A stretch of DNA of 59,125 nt. Source: a virus. The DNA is taken from IMG/VR virus record IMGVR_UViG_3300036861_000222, positions 1 through 59,125 of that record. The stretch is one strand, 5' to 3'. Below are positions 39,470-47,108 of this stretch, in pieces. How positions within the stretch are numbered: position 1 is the first letter of the stretch; every line of letters begins with the position of its first letter. The notes beneath the pieces were generated by a model that made no database searches, was not told the origin of the DNA, and was given only the letters and a program-made list of their open reading frames with translations. A program made the translations under genes and the position numbers.

Positions 39470-39678
39470 TGATGGCCGTGGAGATCCCACCTGTCGGGGG
39501 TGATCACAAGCTGTTCACTCCCATCATCAAAGAACGTGACGGGTTCCGCTGCGTGAACAACTGTGGGCGTACGCCTCCCGCGAAAATGCTGAAAGTGGTT
39601 CGAAGAGACCCCTTCAAAGCTGACAGCTACGACAACTTGGAAACTGTCTGTCAGTGGTGCGGGAAGTACCGCGACTGA
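39469..39678 (+). CDS. HNH-like zinc protein near terminase
   Basis: A 69-aa protein with two Cys pairs (RCVNNC and CQWC) and DNLETVC as in HNH nucleases, whose genes often sit next to terminase and help packaging cleavage. The central catalytic His-His is not seen: the expected position reads VVRRDP. It may be inactive or only DNA-binding. It overlaps its neighbour by one base. Confidence 0.55.
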   Translation: MMAVEIPPVGGDHKLFTPIIKERDGFRCVNNCGRTPPAKMLKVVRRDPFKADSYDNLETVCQWCGKYRD

Positions 39679-39708
39679 TAAGCTGTCAGACAGCCGTGAG
39701 GCTGTGTC

Positions 39709-39742
39709 AATGCCCGGTCCCTAGGGTGAGGGACCGGGCATT
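39709..39742. terminator. bidirectional terminator between HNH-like gene and terL
   Basis: A perfect 14-bp stem (AATGCCCGGTCCCT with AGGGACCGGGCATT) between two converging transcripts; it runs into the terL stop codon. Confidence 0.8.
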
Positions 39743-41310
39743 CATCGTGTCAGCCGCCCACCAAGCGAAGTCGGAACTGTGAACGGCAACCCCTCAATCG
39801 TAGGTCCCCCGAAGTGGCTGTATCCACTGGATACCTGCGAGAGGTCGATACCCGCATAGGCTGCGCGTGGGTCCGCTGCCTCAGCGCTTCCAGTCCCGTC
39901 ATAGAACGCCAACAGGAGCGCGTCAGCGATGTCAGGGCTTCGTCCCAGTCGTTCCCGAATGTCGTCTTTCTTCTCGATTTTGACCTTACCCGAGGAGTCC
40001 ACAACCGCATAGCGAGGCATGGTCAACTCCGCGATGGCGTCGTCGTCAAGCCCTGCGAGACTCCACGCCTTATTCCGGCTCAACTCTCGGCCGTTCCACC
40101 ACGCCTCAGCACGCACGTTCAGGAATCGTTTTGGCTGTGTTGACTTGTTTGCAAAGTTTACGTACTGAACGATACATTTTGAACGACGTTCTTTCAGCAC
40201 CTCGCGCAGACGACCAGCCACACCCCAGCCGATGCCCACCACGTCGATACGGACTTTGGAGAGATTCCATTCTTCGATGTGGTTGACCAGATTGCCGACT
40301 GTCTTCATGGGATCCCGGTCGGAGAAGGAAGCAACACGTCCGACCGCGATACCCACCCGCTCCACGATCACCGTGCGGTCCGACCCGCCGCCGACGTCGA
40401 TACCACCGATGCGCACTGCATCGGGATCATCTTCATAGTCGGCATCCTTGTACCGGCATTTGGCCGCGTCCTCCTCAGAGATGACGCGCCACGGATCAAT
40501 ATCACCCTTGGGGATCTCCCCTAGGACTTTCGACTGATACAACGCGGAGTCCTCGCCCCAGGCTATACGTCGGTCGTGCGCCCATTCTTCCGAGATCAGG
40601 CCGTCCGCAACTTCCTCAGGGACTCCCTCACCGGTGGCAGCGGGGGTGTGTTTGTACCCGATATGGATCTCGTTCCACAGCTCGGATTTGCAGGCGTCAA
40701 CGTAGGGGCCGCTCGTCACGTCAGGGTTACCGATCGCCAGGATACGAGCTTTGTTGTTGGAAGCAATCGACTCGGTAGCGTGCCAGAGCACGTCCGGTAC
40801 GCCCTGCGCCTCATCCAAGATGACGAGTACGAACCTGGCGTGAATACCTTGGAACGCGCCTTCGGAGTGCTCGGAGGGTTTACGGCCGATACCTACCAGC
40901 TCTTCACCCCCGTCACCGGTTGGCATATGCCACTCAGTCTGGTTACAGCGACCGGGGAGATTGGAGGCGCGGTGAATCTTGCCGATAGTCCTCCACAGGA
41001 TCGCGCGCACCTGCGGAGCGGTGGGCGCAGTCGAGATCACGAACGCCTCACCAGGCGGATGGGAATCGAGCCACCAGCAGGCAGTTGTGGACGCGATGTG
41101 CGACTTCCCCGAGGAGTGACAAGCCCTGACCACCGTTCGGCGGTTGTCACGTACTGACTCCATGACCTCACGCTGTTTTGACCAGATATGCATATTGGCA
41201 CGGTCCGACGCCCAACGCGCAGGATCGGCGGTATAATCCACCTTCTCACGGTTCAGCTCATCGAAAGCGTCGGTGATAGCTGATCCAAGATCTAGCTTGT
41301 AGGCGTCCAT
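39742..41310 (-). CDS. terL: terminase large subunit
   Basis: A 522-aa packaging motor. The ATPase has a deviant Walker A (ACHSSGKSH near residue 65) and Walker B LVILDEAQGV near 170. The nuclease half has GGIDVGGGSDRTV, DVVGIGWGVAG and a final acidic RLGRSPDIADALLLAF. Length and motif order match phage TerL. Confidence 0.93.
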   Translation of the reverse strand: MDAYKLDLGSAITDAFDELNREKVDYTADPARWASDRANMHIWSKQREVMESVRDNRRTVVRACHSSGKSHIASTTACWWLDSHPPGEAFVISTAPTAPQVRAILWRTIGKIHRASNLPGRCNQTEWHMPTGDGGEELVGIGRKPSEHSEGAFQGIHARFVLVILDEAQGVPDVLWHATESIASNNKARILAIGNPDVTSGPYVDACKSELWNEIHIGYKHTPAATGEGVPEEVADGLISEEWAHDRRIAWGEDSALYQSKVLGEIPKGDIDPWRVISEEDAAKCRYKDADYEDDPDAVRIGGIDVGGGSDRTVIVERVGIAVGRVASFSDRDPMKTVGNLVNHIEEWNLSKVRIDVVGIGWGVAGRLREVLKERRSKCIVQYVNFANKSTQPKRFLNVRAEAWWNGRELSRNKAWSLAGLDDDAIAELTMPRYAVVDSSGKVKIEKKDDIRERLGRSPDIADALLLAFYDGTGSAEAADPRAAYAGIDLSQVSSGYSHFGGPTIEGLPFTVPTSLGGRLTR

Positions 41311-41358
41311 ACTGTGATTATCGCACAGAAAAAGCGACCTCCGAAGAGGTCGCTTTCC

Positions 41359-41664
41359 CTACCCTACGATGATGCCGCGTGAGGCGTTGTACGCCTGCAC
41401 TGTCGGCCGAGCCTGTCGGTTGGCGAACCAACGCTGCAGCTCTCCGTATACGAAGACGTGTTTCGCCTTGACGCCGTACGCTTCCCGGAACGTCTCGTCG
41501 GTTTGCACACGCAGACGGACCAGATCGGGGTCAGCGTGGTTGTCACCAGGTGTCGCCATGTCCTTCAGGTACGTCAGCGCATACCCGAACTCGTCCGCTA
41601 CCTCATCGAGTGTGACGAATGCGTCCTTTTTGAATCGTTTTGGCACTGTCTGTGTTCCTCTCAT
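41359..41664 (-). CDS. small HTH-like protein upstream of terL
   Basis: A 101-aa protein with a possible helix-turn-helix (FVTLDEVADEFGYALTYLKD) and a basic C-terminus. As the gene just upstream of terL in the same transcript it could be a terminase accessory or small-subunit protein, but the better small-subunit candidate is at 52516-53040. A GTG start at 41646 with GAGGA upstream is an alternative. Confidence 0.5.
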   Translation of the reverse strand: MRGTQTVPKRFKKDAFVTLDEVADEFGYALTYLKDMATPGDNHADPDLVRLRVQTDETFREAYGVKAKHVFVYGELQRWFANRQARPTVQAYNASRGIIVG

Positions 41665-41767
41665 CCTCTCCACTGATCCGTGTCTCAGTGACGTAGTAGA
41701 ACCCAATCGCCGCTCCGATCACCACCACAAGCGGTATCAAAGCTATGAGCAGGGCTTCCCAGCGCAT
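41603..41767 (-). CDS. small single-span membrane protein
   Basis: A 54-aa frame with AGGAG five bases before its ATG; residues 5-26 are a membrane helix (ALLIALIPLVVVIGAAIGFYY), followed by a charged tail. It overlaps the next gene by about 60 bases, which is long but consistent with dense packing. Not recognised. Confidence 0.5.
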   Translation of the reverse strand: MRWEALLIALIPLVVVIGAAIGFYYVTETRISGEDERNTDSAKTIQKGRIRHTR

Positions 41768-41778
41768 GAATGCTCCTA

Positions 41779-42273
41779 TCAGCGGTTATCCGAGCTCGGA
41801 GTCGCACCAGTCTGCCCCTGGTAGTGACTGCCCAGTCCTTCGTACCCATAGGGACGCTCAGCAGGAGAAGTCAGCTCAGTGAACACGATTTGGCAGATGC
41901 GTTCCCCAACAGGGAGAAACAACGTTTTCGACCCTACGTTGTACAGCTCCAACGTGATCTGCCCGTTGAATCCCGGGTCGATGAACCCTGCAGTCGTGTG
42001 GACTATCAACCCTCTGCGTGCCCATGACGAACGCCCGTTGATCTGTGCCACCAGGTGTGGAGGCACATTGACGAACTCCACGGTCGTTCCCAGTGCGAAC
42101 TCCCGTGGGGCCAGCTCATATCCGCCATCAACAATGATGCGCTGATCTTCGGACACGAAATCCGCGCCCAGGGTGAGGTCAATGCTGGCAGGCTGCATGT
42201 GCTCCTTACGGAACGGTGCGATCAGTCGATACAACGACTGCGCCACCTTCAGGTCAGCGTCACTCAGAATCAC
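41779..42273 (-). CDS. dcd: dCTP deaminase
   Basis: A 164-aa nucleotide enzyme converting dCTP to dUTP (or onward to dUMP if bifunctional), supplying thymidine precursors. Signature GRSSWARRGLIVHTTAGFID, then PGFNGQITLELYN, is the Dcd active site with the catalytic Glu. The GTG at 42273 is chosen because AAGGAG lies seven bases upstream; the longer open frame lacks support. Confidence 0.9.
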   Translation of the reverse strand: MILSDADLKVAQSLYRLIAPFRKEHMQPASIDLTLGADFVSEDQRIIVDGGYELAPREFALGTTVEFVNVPPHLVAQINGRSSWARRGLIVHTTAGFIDPGFNGQITLELYNVGSKTLFLPVGERICQIVFTELTSPAERPYGYEGLGSHYQGQTGATPSSDNR

Positions 42274-42418
42274 TGCCGTACTCCTTACCGTGGTACTGCT
42301 TTCCGAACGGGTTGCCTCGAAGCGTCTGCCGAACGGCTTCAGTCTTGGGATCCTCTTTCTTGATCGGCTTCTCGCGCTTCGGCTGCGAGCCGATGATTCG
42401 TTGATCACGGATCGTCAT
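42260..42418 (-). CDS. small hydrophilic protein
   Basis: A 52-aa Lys/Arg/Glu-rich protein with an AGGAGG four bases before its ATG. It ends 14 bases inside the dCTP deaminase gene. Not recognised; no membrane segment or Cys. Confidence 0.5.
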   Translation of the reverse strand: MTIRDQRIIGSQPKREKPIKKEDPKTEAVRQTLRGNPFGKQYHGKEYGSDSE

Positions 42419-42452
42419 GCATCCTCCTGTCGTTGTGCTGATATTTCCCCTA

Positions 42453-42477
42453 GGTACCTCCTGAATCAGGAGGTACC
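42453..42477 (-). terminator. perfect 12-bp inverted repeat
   Basis: GGTACCTCCTGA and TCAGGAGGTACC flank a single A, between two leftward genes. The left arm mimics a ribosome-binding site complement; no U-run. Could be an attenuator. Confidence 0.5.
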
Positions 42478-42488
42478 ACAGGCAGTTA

Positions 42489-42803
42489 TCAGCGCTCCGA
42501 ACGTTCTTCCGCTTTCTGGTGCCAGCTCTTCAGTGAGTCGGCAAGACGTTTCCCTACTTCGGCAGCGGCCTGGGCCAGCCGATCGGCGGCATCCTCAACC
42601 GCCTGCTGCCTGAGCACCTTGGCCTCATTGAGCCGGAAATCCAGTTCCTCACGGGCAGCCGCGCGGCCTCGCATCTTGGCACGCTCCACCTCTGTCAGGT
42701 TGAGGCTGTGCTCAGATTTGTGGATGATCTCCGCCGATTCTTCGATGAATGTCCTGATTACCTGTGCGTCAGTCGGTGCGGGGACTGCCTTGTCTTTGGT
42801 CAT
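42489..42803 (-). CDS. coiled-coil protein
   Basis: A 104-aa helical protein (AREELDFRLNEAKVLRQQAV and on, with heptad spacing). AAGGAA precedes ATG 42803. It overlaps the previous gene by one base (TGATG). Function unknown. Confidence 0.6.
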   Translation of the reverse strand: MTKDKAVPAPTDAQVIRTFIEESAEIIHKSEHSLNLTEVERAKMRGRAAAREELDFRLNEAKVLRQQAVEDAADRLAQAAAEVGKRLADSLKSWHQKAEERSER

Positions 42804-42937
42804 CAACGTTCCTTCTTTTTGTCTTCTTCTAGCTTGGCGTCGTCTTTGCGCACGGTTTTCACTACGTCGCGTCGCGCCTTCCTGTCTTCCCCTGACTGTG
42901 CAGGACGTTCAGGCCTGCGATCATGCCACAGCGGCAT
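42803..42937 (-). CDS. small charged protein, first gene of the leftward operon
   Basis: A 44-aa Lys/Arg/Asp-rich protein. GGAGGA lies seven bases before ATG 42937. It is the first gene after the leftward promoter at 43006-42978. Not recognised. Confidence 0.5.
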   Translation of the reverse strand: MPLWHDRRPERPAQSGEDRKARRDVVKTVRKDDAKLEEDKKKER

Positions 42938-42977
42938 TGTGTTTCCTCCGTCTTGTGTCGTTGGCTTGCTACAGCCA

Positions 42978-43006
42978 ACAGTACACGTGCCGTGTATGGC
43001 CGTCAA
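42978..43006 (-). promoter_or_regulatory. leftward promoter of the late operon
   Basis: On the minus strand TTGACG (43006-43001), 17-base spacer, TACTGT (42983-42978). Confidence 0.7.
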
Positions 43007-43025
43007 TCCGGGTTCTGATTTAATG

Positions 43026-43038
43026 TTTTCGCAGGTCA
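43026..43038 (-). promoter_or_regulatory. candidate operator TGACCTGCGAAAA between divergent promoters
   Basis: The same word occurs at 50109 and, with one change, as the inverted pair at 12107 and 12171. Here it lies exactly between the left and right promoters of the two large transcription units. Confidence 0.55.
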
Positions 43039-43047
43039 ACACCTGAG

Positions 43048-43076
43048 TTGACACGGATTACAGACGCTGCTAAGCT
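43048..43076 (+). promoter_or_regulatory. rightward promoter of the small-gene arm
   Basis: Consensus TTGACA at 43048-43053, 17-base spacer, TAAGCT at 43071-43076. Confidence 0.75.
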
Positions 43077-43084
43077 GGTAGGAC

Positions 43085-43215
43085 AGTGAGCAAATAGCTC
43101 TTACACGACGTAAGAGCGCCGCCCGGTCTGACTGGCATTGGACCGGGCGTACTTGCCCTTGCTGCAAGCGCCTCATAAGACAAAGCGAGGACGCGAAACG
43201 AAGACGAAAGGACAC
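43085..43215 (+). ncRNA. structured 5' leader
   Basis: About 130 bases between promoter and first start codon fold into GCTCTTAC/GTAAGAGC (around 43095-43116) and CCCGGTC/GACCGGG (43119-43146). It could be an untranslated regulatory leader or small RNA; no known riboswitch is recognised. Confidence 0.4.
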
Positions 43216-43311
43216 ATGATGAAAGGTACTTACTTCCATCTTGTAGTGGCTGGTATCCTCGCAGCTGGGTTGATGGTCATCGGAGCAGTCCTCGGACTGG
43301 CGATGCACTAG
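43216..43311 (+). CDS. tiny membrane protein
   Basis: A 31-aa frame after GAAAGGACAC; nearly all of it is one hydrophobic helix (LVVAGILAAGLMVIGAVLGLA). Likely a small inner-membrane peptide. Confidence 0.5.
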   Translation: MMKGTYFHLVVAGILAAGLMVIGAVLGLAMH

Positions 43312-43322
43312 TGTCTGCCCGT

Positions 43323-43366
43323 GGTACTCCACCTCCGTTGGAGTGCCTAGGGGAGGAACTACCTCC
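43323..43366 (+). promoter_or_regulatory. hairpin plus repeated element, copy 1
   Basis: GGTACTCCA/TGGAGTGCC (43323-43347) is followed by TAGGGGAGG-N2-CTACCT. The same arrangement recurs at 47814-47853. Probably a terminator joined to a promoter or leader element. Confidence 0.5.
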
Positions 43367-43390
43367 AGACAAACGACGCAAAGGACAGCA

Positions 43391-43474
43391 ATGAAGGACA
43401 ATTCTGAGGCTTGGAATCCTGATCCCATCTGCCACATTTGCAGCAAGCCACTCAGTCAGTGCACGCATCTCTAG
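43391..43474 (+). CDS. 27-aa Cys/His peptide
   Basis: ATG follows AAAGGACAGCA. Contains CHIC and QCTH, a possible zinc knuckle. Confidence 0.4.
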   Translation: MKDNSEAWNPDPICHICSKPLSQCTHL

Positions 43475-43482
43475 GAGACTCA

Positions 43483-43593
43483 ATGCGATACGAAGACGAC
43501 GATTATGATTCCTCGGATGATGAGGAGATCTGTGAATCCTGCTACGAGCGGGTGGAAGACTGCGAAGAACTGCGACGAAGGAACGAAAAATGA
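43483..43593 (+). CDS. 36-aa acidic CxxC protein
   Basis: Strongly acidic N-terminus (YEDDDYDSSDDEE), then CESC and a basic tail. Coupled to the next gene by ATGA. Not recognised. Confidence 0.45.
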   Translation: MRYEDDDYDSSDDEEICESCYERVEDCEELRRRNEK

Positions 43594-43778
43594 GACAGCG
43601 CGAGGCTGAACTCTACGTAGGCCACAACGTGGTCATTACCACCCTAGACGGAGCCGAGATTGCGGCGCTGCTTCAGGGAGTCAGCGGTAAGGAGACACGT
43701 CTGCTCAAAGACGGAATGCGTGTGCAGGGTCCGCATCTTGACGACATCTACGGCATGGAACTGCGAGACAAGCCGTGA
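43590..43778 (+). CDS. hypothetical protein
   Basis: A 62-aa protein with an Sm- or SH3-like beta pattern (LYVGHNVVITTLDGAEI, ETRLLKDGMRVQGPHLDDI). Such short proteins are common in this kind of arm. Overlaps both neighbours by four bases. Confidence 0.55.
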   Translation: MRQREAELYVGHNVVITTLDGAEIAALLQGVSGKETRLLKDGMRVQGPHLDDIYGMELRDKP

Positions 43779-43999
43779 AAAAGAAGACGCAGGACATGAA
43801 GACCCACAAGGCCTCCAAGATCAAGCGGCACCAGCCCGGCAAGGGCAACAAGTGGGGTCAAGCTACCGGAGGGTGGTCACCGTACGGACCTCCCACAGGG
43901 CAGAAAGACATCTGCCCCACCTGCGGGGGCGCACGGAGCTACGAGGCTTTTGACCGCGCTACGGGTCAGTGGTTCACGTACAACTGCACTCGTTGTTAG
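43775..43999 (+). CDS. zinc-ribbon protein
   Basis: A 74-aa protein, GTG start overlapping the previous stop. Basic N-terminus, then CPTCGG and terminal CTRC forming a zinc ribbon. Possible RNA or DNA binding. Confidence 0.55.
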   Translation: MKKKTQDMKTHKASKIKRHQPGKGNKWGQATGGWSPYGPPTGQKDICPTCGGARSYEAFDRATGQWFTYNCTRC

Positions 44000-44008
44000 C
44001 CCTCAGAG

Positions 44009-44044
44009 TCCCCGATCCGTGCGGTCGGGGATTTCTGCTATGAT
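44009..44044 (+). terminator. terminator followed by -10 element
   Basis: TCCCCGA/TCGGGGA hairpin (44009-44031) with a following TTTC, then TATGAT at 44039-44044 for the next gene. Confidence 0.6.
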
Positions 44045-44074
44045 CAGGATGATACAGGACGAGAGGACATTTCG

Positions 44075-44266
44075 ATGGTACATCCGTACATCACTGACAG
44101 ACGCGGCCGGACGGTACACGTGGGCAGTCCGTCATACAACGGCATGAAGCCCCTGTGCAAGCCGGAGACTCGGGTCAGCTTCCACACCACGCTGATGGGC
44201 GGCGGACAGCATCTCTGTGCATCGTGCTCCAGCAGGGAGCTGCGTTTCCTCGGGAAGGGTTTGTGA
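44075..44266 (+). CDS. hypothetical protein with CxxC
   Basis: A 63-aa basic protein: MVHPYITDRRGRTVHVG, a later LCKPE and C-terminal LCASC, suggesting a structural zinc site. ACGAGAGGACA leader. Overlaps the next start (TGATG). Confidence 0.5.
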   Translation: MVHPYITDRRGRTVHVGSPSYNGMKPLCKPETRVSFHTTLMGGGQHLCASCSSRELRFLGKGL

Positions 44267-44487
44267 TGTCCCAGCTCGTCCGCCTCAATCCCGACACTCC
44301 GTGTCCGCACTCAGGTGTGCACCACCCGCACCGCTGGCACTGCACTGATCCCGCCTGTAACTGGGGCGCTCCCTGCGGGTACACACCACTCATCTGCTGC
44401 GCGTGCAGCCAGGAGTGGCCCTGCGAGGAGCGGCAGCACCGCGACAACGAACGGAACACAGCGTCTACTGGGAAAACAAAGATCTGA
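44266..44487 (+). CDS. Cys/His-rich zinc-binding protein
   Basis: A 73-aa protein with about ten Cys and many His (CPHSGVHHPHRWHC, CNWGAPCG, CCACSQEWPC), probably binding two zinc ions. Start is coupled to the previous gene. Unknown function. Confidence 0.55.
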   Translation: MSQLVRLNPDTPCPHSGVHHPHRWHCTDPACNWGAPCGYTPLICCACSQEWPCEERQHRDNERNTASTGKTKI

Positions 44488-44500
44488 AAAAATACCTGGC

Positions 44501-44536
44501 ACCCCCTTGCAGACACCTGGAAGGGGGTGTTAGAGT
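44501..44536 (+). promoter_or_regulatory. repeated arm promoter P1
   Basis: TTGCAG at 44507-44512, 18-base spacer, TAGAGT at 44531-44536. An inverted repeat ACCCCCTT (44501) / AAGGGGGT (44521) is nested over the -35 and spacer; an A-rich tract lies upstream. Confidence 0.65.
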
Positions 44537-44579
44537 TGTCCTTACAAGACAACAGGGTACAAAGACAGAGGATGCAACG

Positions 44580-45011
44580 ATGAACGAGCTCTACACCATG
44601 CTTCGCACCTCCATCATTGACACGGTGGAAGACCCACAGGAGCGTAAGGAAGCGTTGGACATGCTTCGGAAGAACACCCGAATCAGCGCAACTATCGCGG
44701 TGGTTCCCAAGTTCAACGAATGGACGCATCCCGGAACTGGAGAGGTTCGCAAATACCTCGCGAACGCGAACGAGGTGTTCGGATTCAACAAGGTCACCGG
44801 GGAATACGCGCTGTTGGAAGACTCCATCAGCTACGGAACCGCTACCGCTCTGAAGCGCTGGATCAAGGAATCGAAGCCTTACGTCAACGAAGAGGGTCAG
44901 CTGACCTGGGGTCGGAACGTCAACCTCCCAAGCGAACTCCGCTTCATCGGCGGGTCGCTCCTGGTGAAAATCGAGACTCACGCTCAGGAGCTGATCACCC
45001 GGAACCGCTAG
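44580..45011 (+). CDS. hypothetical protein, highly expressed candidate
   Basis: A 143-aa soluble protein with its own strong promoter and terminator. N-terminal helix (TMLRTSIIDTVEDPQERKEA), beta-rich middle (KVTGEYALLEDSISYGTATA). No family recognised. Confidence 0.65.
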   Translation: MNELYTMLRTSIIDTVEDPQERKEALDMLRKNTRISATIAVVPKFNEWTHPGTGEVRKYLANANEVFGFNKVTGEYALLEDSISYGTATALKRWIKESKPYVNEEGQLTWGRNVNLPSELRFIGGSLLVKIETHAQELITRNR

Positions 45012-45014
45012 CAG

Positions 45015-45044
45015 AATCCCCCAGCCGAGAGGCTGGGGGATTTT
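45015..45044 (+). terminator. rho-independent terminator
   Basis: AATCCCCCAGCC pairs with GGCTGGGGGATT around GAGA; TTTT follows. Confidence 0.9.
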
Positions 45045-45105
45045 CGCGTCTATGCGTTTGTGGTACGATAAAGGAGTCAACAGACAAACGATGAAAGGAC
45101 ACATC

Positions 45106-45174
45106 ATGAAGTGTGGTTCATGCTCCCACCTCTGCCCGACCTGTAACCCGCGTCCAACTGGAGGTGGGAAGTAA
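45106..45174 (+). CDS. 22-aa double-CxxC peptide
   Basis: ATG after GAAAGGACACATC; sequence has CGSC and CPTC, a minimal zinc-binding peptide. Stop overlaps the next start (TAATG). Confidence 0.4.
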   Translation: MKCGSCSHLCPTCNPRPTGGGK

Positions 45175-45473
45175 TGCTCTCCTCCGAGGAACTGGCCGCG
45201 ATCACCAGGCGTGAAGCTGCGGCTTTTGGTCCCGACGCGGACACTACCGACGCGGTGAATTCTGCGATGGACGTTCCGGCTCTGCTCACCGAAGTGCGGC
45301 AGCTCCGCTTGGATCTCGCCGAGGCTCGCGGCGTCGCCATGGACCAGGGAGCTGTTATCGATGCGGTGCGAGCCCTGGCCGTATCGATGCTGGAAGAGTA
45401 CGGCCACGCAGAGCGCGTCTCCGGCAGTCGCATCCTGGATGCGATTCGGGACGCGAGAACAGGAGCGGTATGA
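45174..45473 (+). CDS. helical hypothetical protein
   Basis: A 99-aa protein rich in Ala/Glu/Arg helices (LLTEVRQLRLDLAEARGVAM), probably a coiled coil. Overlaps the next gene by four bases. Confidence 0.55.
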   Translation: MLSSEELAAITRREAAAFGPDADTTDAVNSAMDVPALLTEVRQLRLDLAEARGVAMDQGAVIDAVRALAVSMLEEYGHAERVSGSRILDAIRDARTGAV

Positions 45474-45937
45474 TCGGGAGCCTGCCTACTGCGACGCACC
45501 TCTACATCACTACGCCAGGTATCAACCCCATGTTTCATGACGTCTTGTACCGTGGTGAGGGGTTTATCAGCACCGAGGATGAGCCTGAGTTCCTGTATCA
45601 CGAGCCAGTACAGATCGCCGGAGTCGCTGAGAATGGGCTCAGGGCTTATCCCGCGCCTGAGCTGGTGTCGCTGACGTTGGATTTGACGATGCTGGTTGAC
45701 AACGATCCAGCCGCGTTCTTCGCTTTGCGCAGCCTGGATGAGGTGTACGGCATCGAACTGTACGCAGGAACGAGCCAGGGGGTGCTCTGTGCAGTCCGCT
45801 ACCATCACTGCCAGATCCCGGAAGTTCACCCCAGCGGCGAACGGATGACGGTTCGAGCGTCCAGGTGGCCCGGTACCAGAGACATCTGTCAGACATGGAT
45901 CACCCCATGTCTACCTGAAACAGAGGAAACACGATGA
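45470..45937 (+). CDS. hypothetical protein
   Basis: A 155-aa protein, mixed alpha/beta, no motif recognised. Coupled at both ends by four-base overlaps. Confidence 0.55.
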   Translation: MIGSLPTATHLYITTPGINPMFHDVLYRGEGFISTEDEPEFLYHEPVQIAGVAENGLRAYPAPELVSLTLDLTMLVDNDPAAFFALRSLDEVYGIELYAGTSQGVLCAVRYHHCQIPEVHPSGERMTVRASRWPGTRDICQTWITPCLPETEETR

Positions 45938-46113
45938 ATGACAACGAAAACAAGGAATGGACCGGAAAGTATCAGGCGCTCGCCGATGCGCTGAACCGCA
46001 TCGGGGCGCGAGTGGACTCGGAGGGGGACATCTCCCTGATCGATGAGCCTCGCACGTCGAACCTATATTTGGTGTTCAATCCCGCAGCGGACTGCTGGGA
46101 GGTTCGCAGATGA
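45934..46113 (+). CDS. hypothetical protein
   Basis: A 59-aa acidic protein (EWTGKYQALADALNRIGARV). Overlaps both neighbours by four bases; not recognised. Confidence 0.5.
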   Translation: MNDNENKEWTGKYQALADALNRIGARVDSEGDISLIDEPRTSNLYLVFNPAADCWEVRR

Positions 46114-46331
46114 GCATAGATCTGGAACGCATCGAACACGACTACCAGAACGAATACGATGCACCACAGTACCTGTTGGACGACGTTCGCAACCTGATAG
46201 CTGAGGTACGGAGGCTGCGTCAAACAGCGTATGGCATCCGCCCGGAGTGCCCAGACATCTTCTGTCCTGGCTGGAAGGATTCCGGCATCTGTACTAAAGG
46301 CGCACAGTTCCGACACCATGAGGGGGCATAA
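46110..46331 (+). CDS. hypothetical protein
   Basis: A 73-aa protein with a helical N-terminus (LLDDVRNLIAEVRRLRQ) and a short CPDIFCPGW Cys motif. Not recognised. Confidence 0.5.
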   Translation: MSIDLERIEHDYQNEYDAPQYLLDDVRNLIAEVRRLRQTAYGIRPECPDIFCPGWKDSGICTKGAQFRHHEGA

Positions 46332-46332
46332 G

Positions 46333-46479
46333 ATGAGCGTCATCTTCGCCAGCGCTGCTGTTGTGGCGATCGCCATCGGTCAGCTCACGCTCTGGGCTTG
46401 GATGTGGGCACTTGCCACCCGTGTCGAATGCTTGGAGCGACACTGTACCTGTCGAAGTACTGATAAGGAGTCATCATGA
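46333..46479 (+). CDS. single-span membrane protein
   Basis: A 48-aa protein: hydrophobic helix at residues 3-24, then a Cys pattern CLERHCTC. Overlaps the next gene by four bases. Confidence 0.5.
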   Translation: MSVIFASAAVVAIAIGQLTLWAWMWALATRVECLERHCTCRSTDKESS

Positions 46480-46682
46480 GCTTTCCGGGCTGGTCAGTCG
46501 AGTCCACGCATCCCTGTGAGGTATCCGAGGAAGTGGCCGAATCTTCGTTGTGCGCCATCTGCGCCAACGCAATCGAGTACTCAATGGCGTTCGCCTCGTC
46601 ATGGGGTTCAACCACACACCAGCACTCCATCACAGATGGTGATGATGTGTCTCATGTGGTGGTAGTTCGCCAAAACGGGTGA
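46476..46682 (+). CDS. hypothetical protein with CxxC
   Basis: A 68-aa protein, acidic, with CAIC at residues 26-29. No family recognised. Confidence 0.5.
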   Translation: MSFPGWSVESTHPCEVSEEVAESSLCAICANAIEYSMAFASSWGSTTHQHSITDGDDVSHVVVVRQNG

Positions 46683-46712
46683 TAACACGACGAAAACACC
46701 TGATCTGCGGCG

Positions 46713-46718
46713 TATGAT
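46713..46718 (+). promoter_or_regulatory. -10 element for a probable leaderless transcript
   Basis: TATGAT ends six bases before the ATG at 46725, which would place the transcription start at the start codon. Confidence 0.45.
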
Positions 46719-46724
46719 CAGTGC

Positions 46725-47108
46725 ATGTCGTCATTCAACGGGGGCTCAGAATCCTCCGCTCCGATCGGGCAACTGATGGGCGCGGAGGATTCCTCGCGTC
46801 CAGGGGTCGGTACCGCGCAGTCCCTCATCATGGCGTCGATCGGTATCGGAGGATTCATCGTCGGGGCGCTGGCCGTGTCGCTGTGGCGCCCAGGGGGTGA
46901 GCCTGCGGTGATGGCGCCTGCGGTGTCCGTATACACCTGCGCCCAGCAGTACACCATTGTCGCTGAGGCGTTGAACGGACTGGTATCCGAAGGCATCGAC
47001 GCGGGGCAGGCCTCAACTCCTGACGTGTCTTGGATCAACTCCATCCATGAACGCCAGGAGGTCTACGCGGGTCAGTTGGAAACACTGAACGACGGCTGCA
47101 GCGAATGA
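46725..47108 (+). CDS. membrane protein with extracytoplasmic tail
   Basis: A 127-aa protein with one membrane helix (residues 34-53, IMASIGIGGFIVGALAVSLW) and a C-terminal domain with two Cys (C71, C124) that could form a disulfide outside. No ribosome-binding site; probably leaderless. Overlaps the next gene by four bases. Confidence 0.55.
   Translation: MSSFNGGSESSAPIGQLMGAEDSSRPGVGTAQSLIMASIGIGGFIVGALAVSLWRPGGEPAVMAPAVSVYTCAQQYTIVAEALNGLVSEGIDAGQASTPDVSWINSIHERQEVYAGQLETLNDGCSE

Noticed and set aside
41779-42408. Longer start for dCTP deaminase at 42408
   Set aside because: The extra 45 residues are Arg/Ser-rich, overlap a better-supported small gene and lack a ribosome-binding site; GTG 42273 has one.
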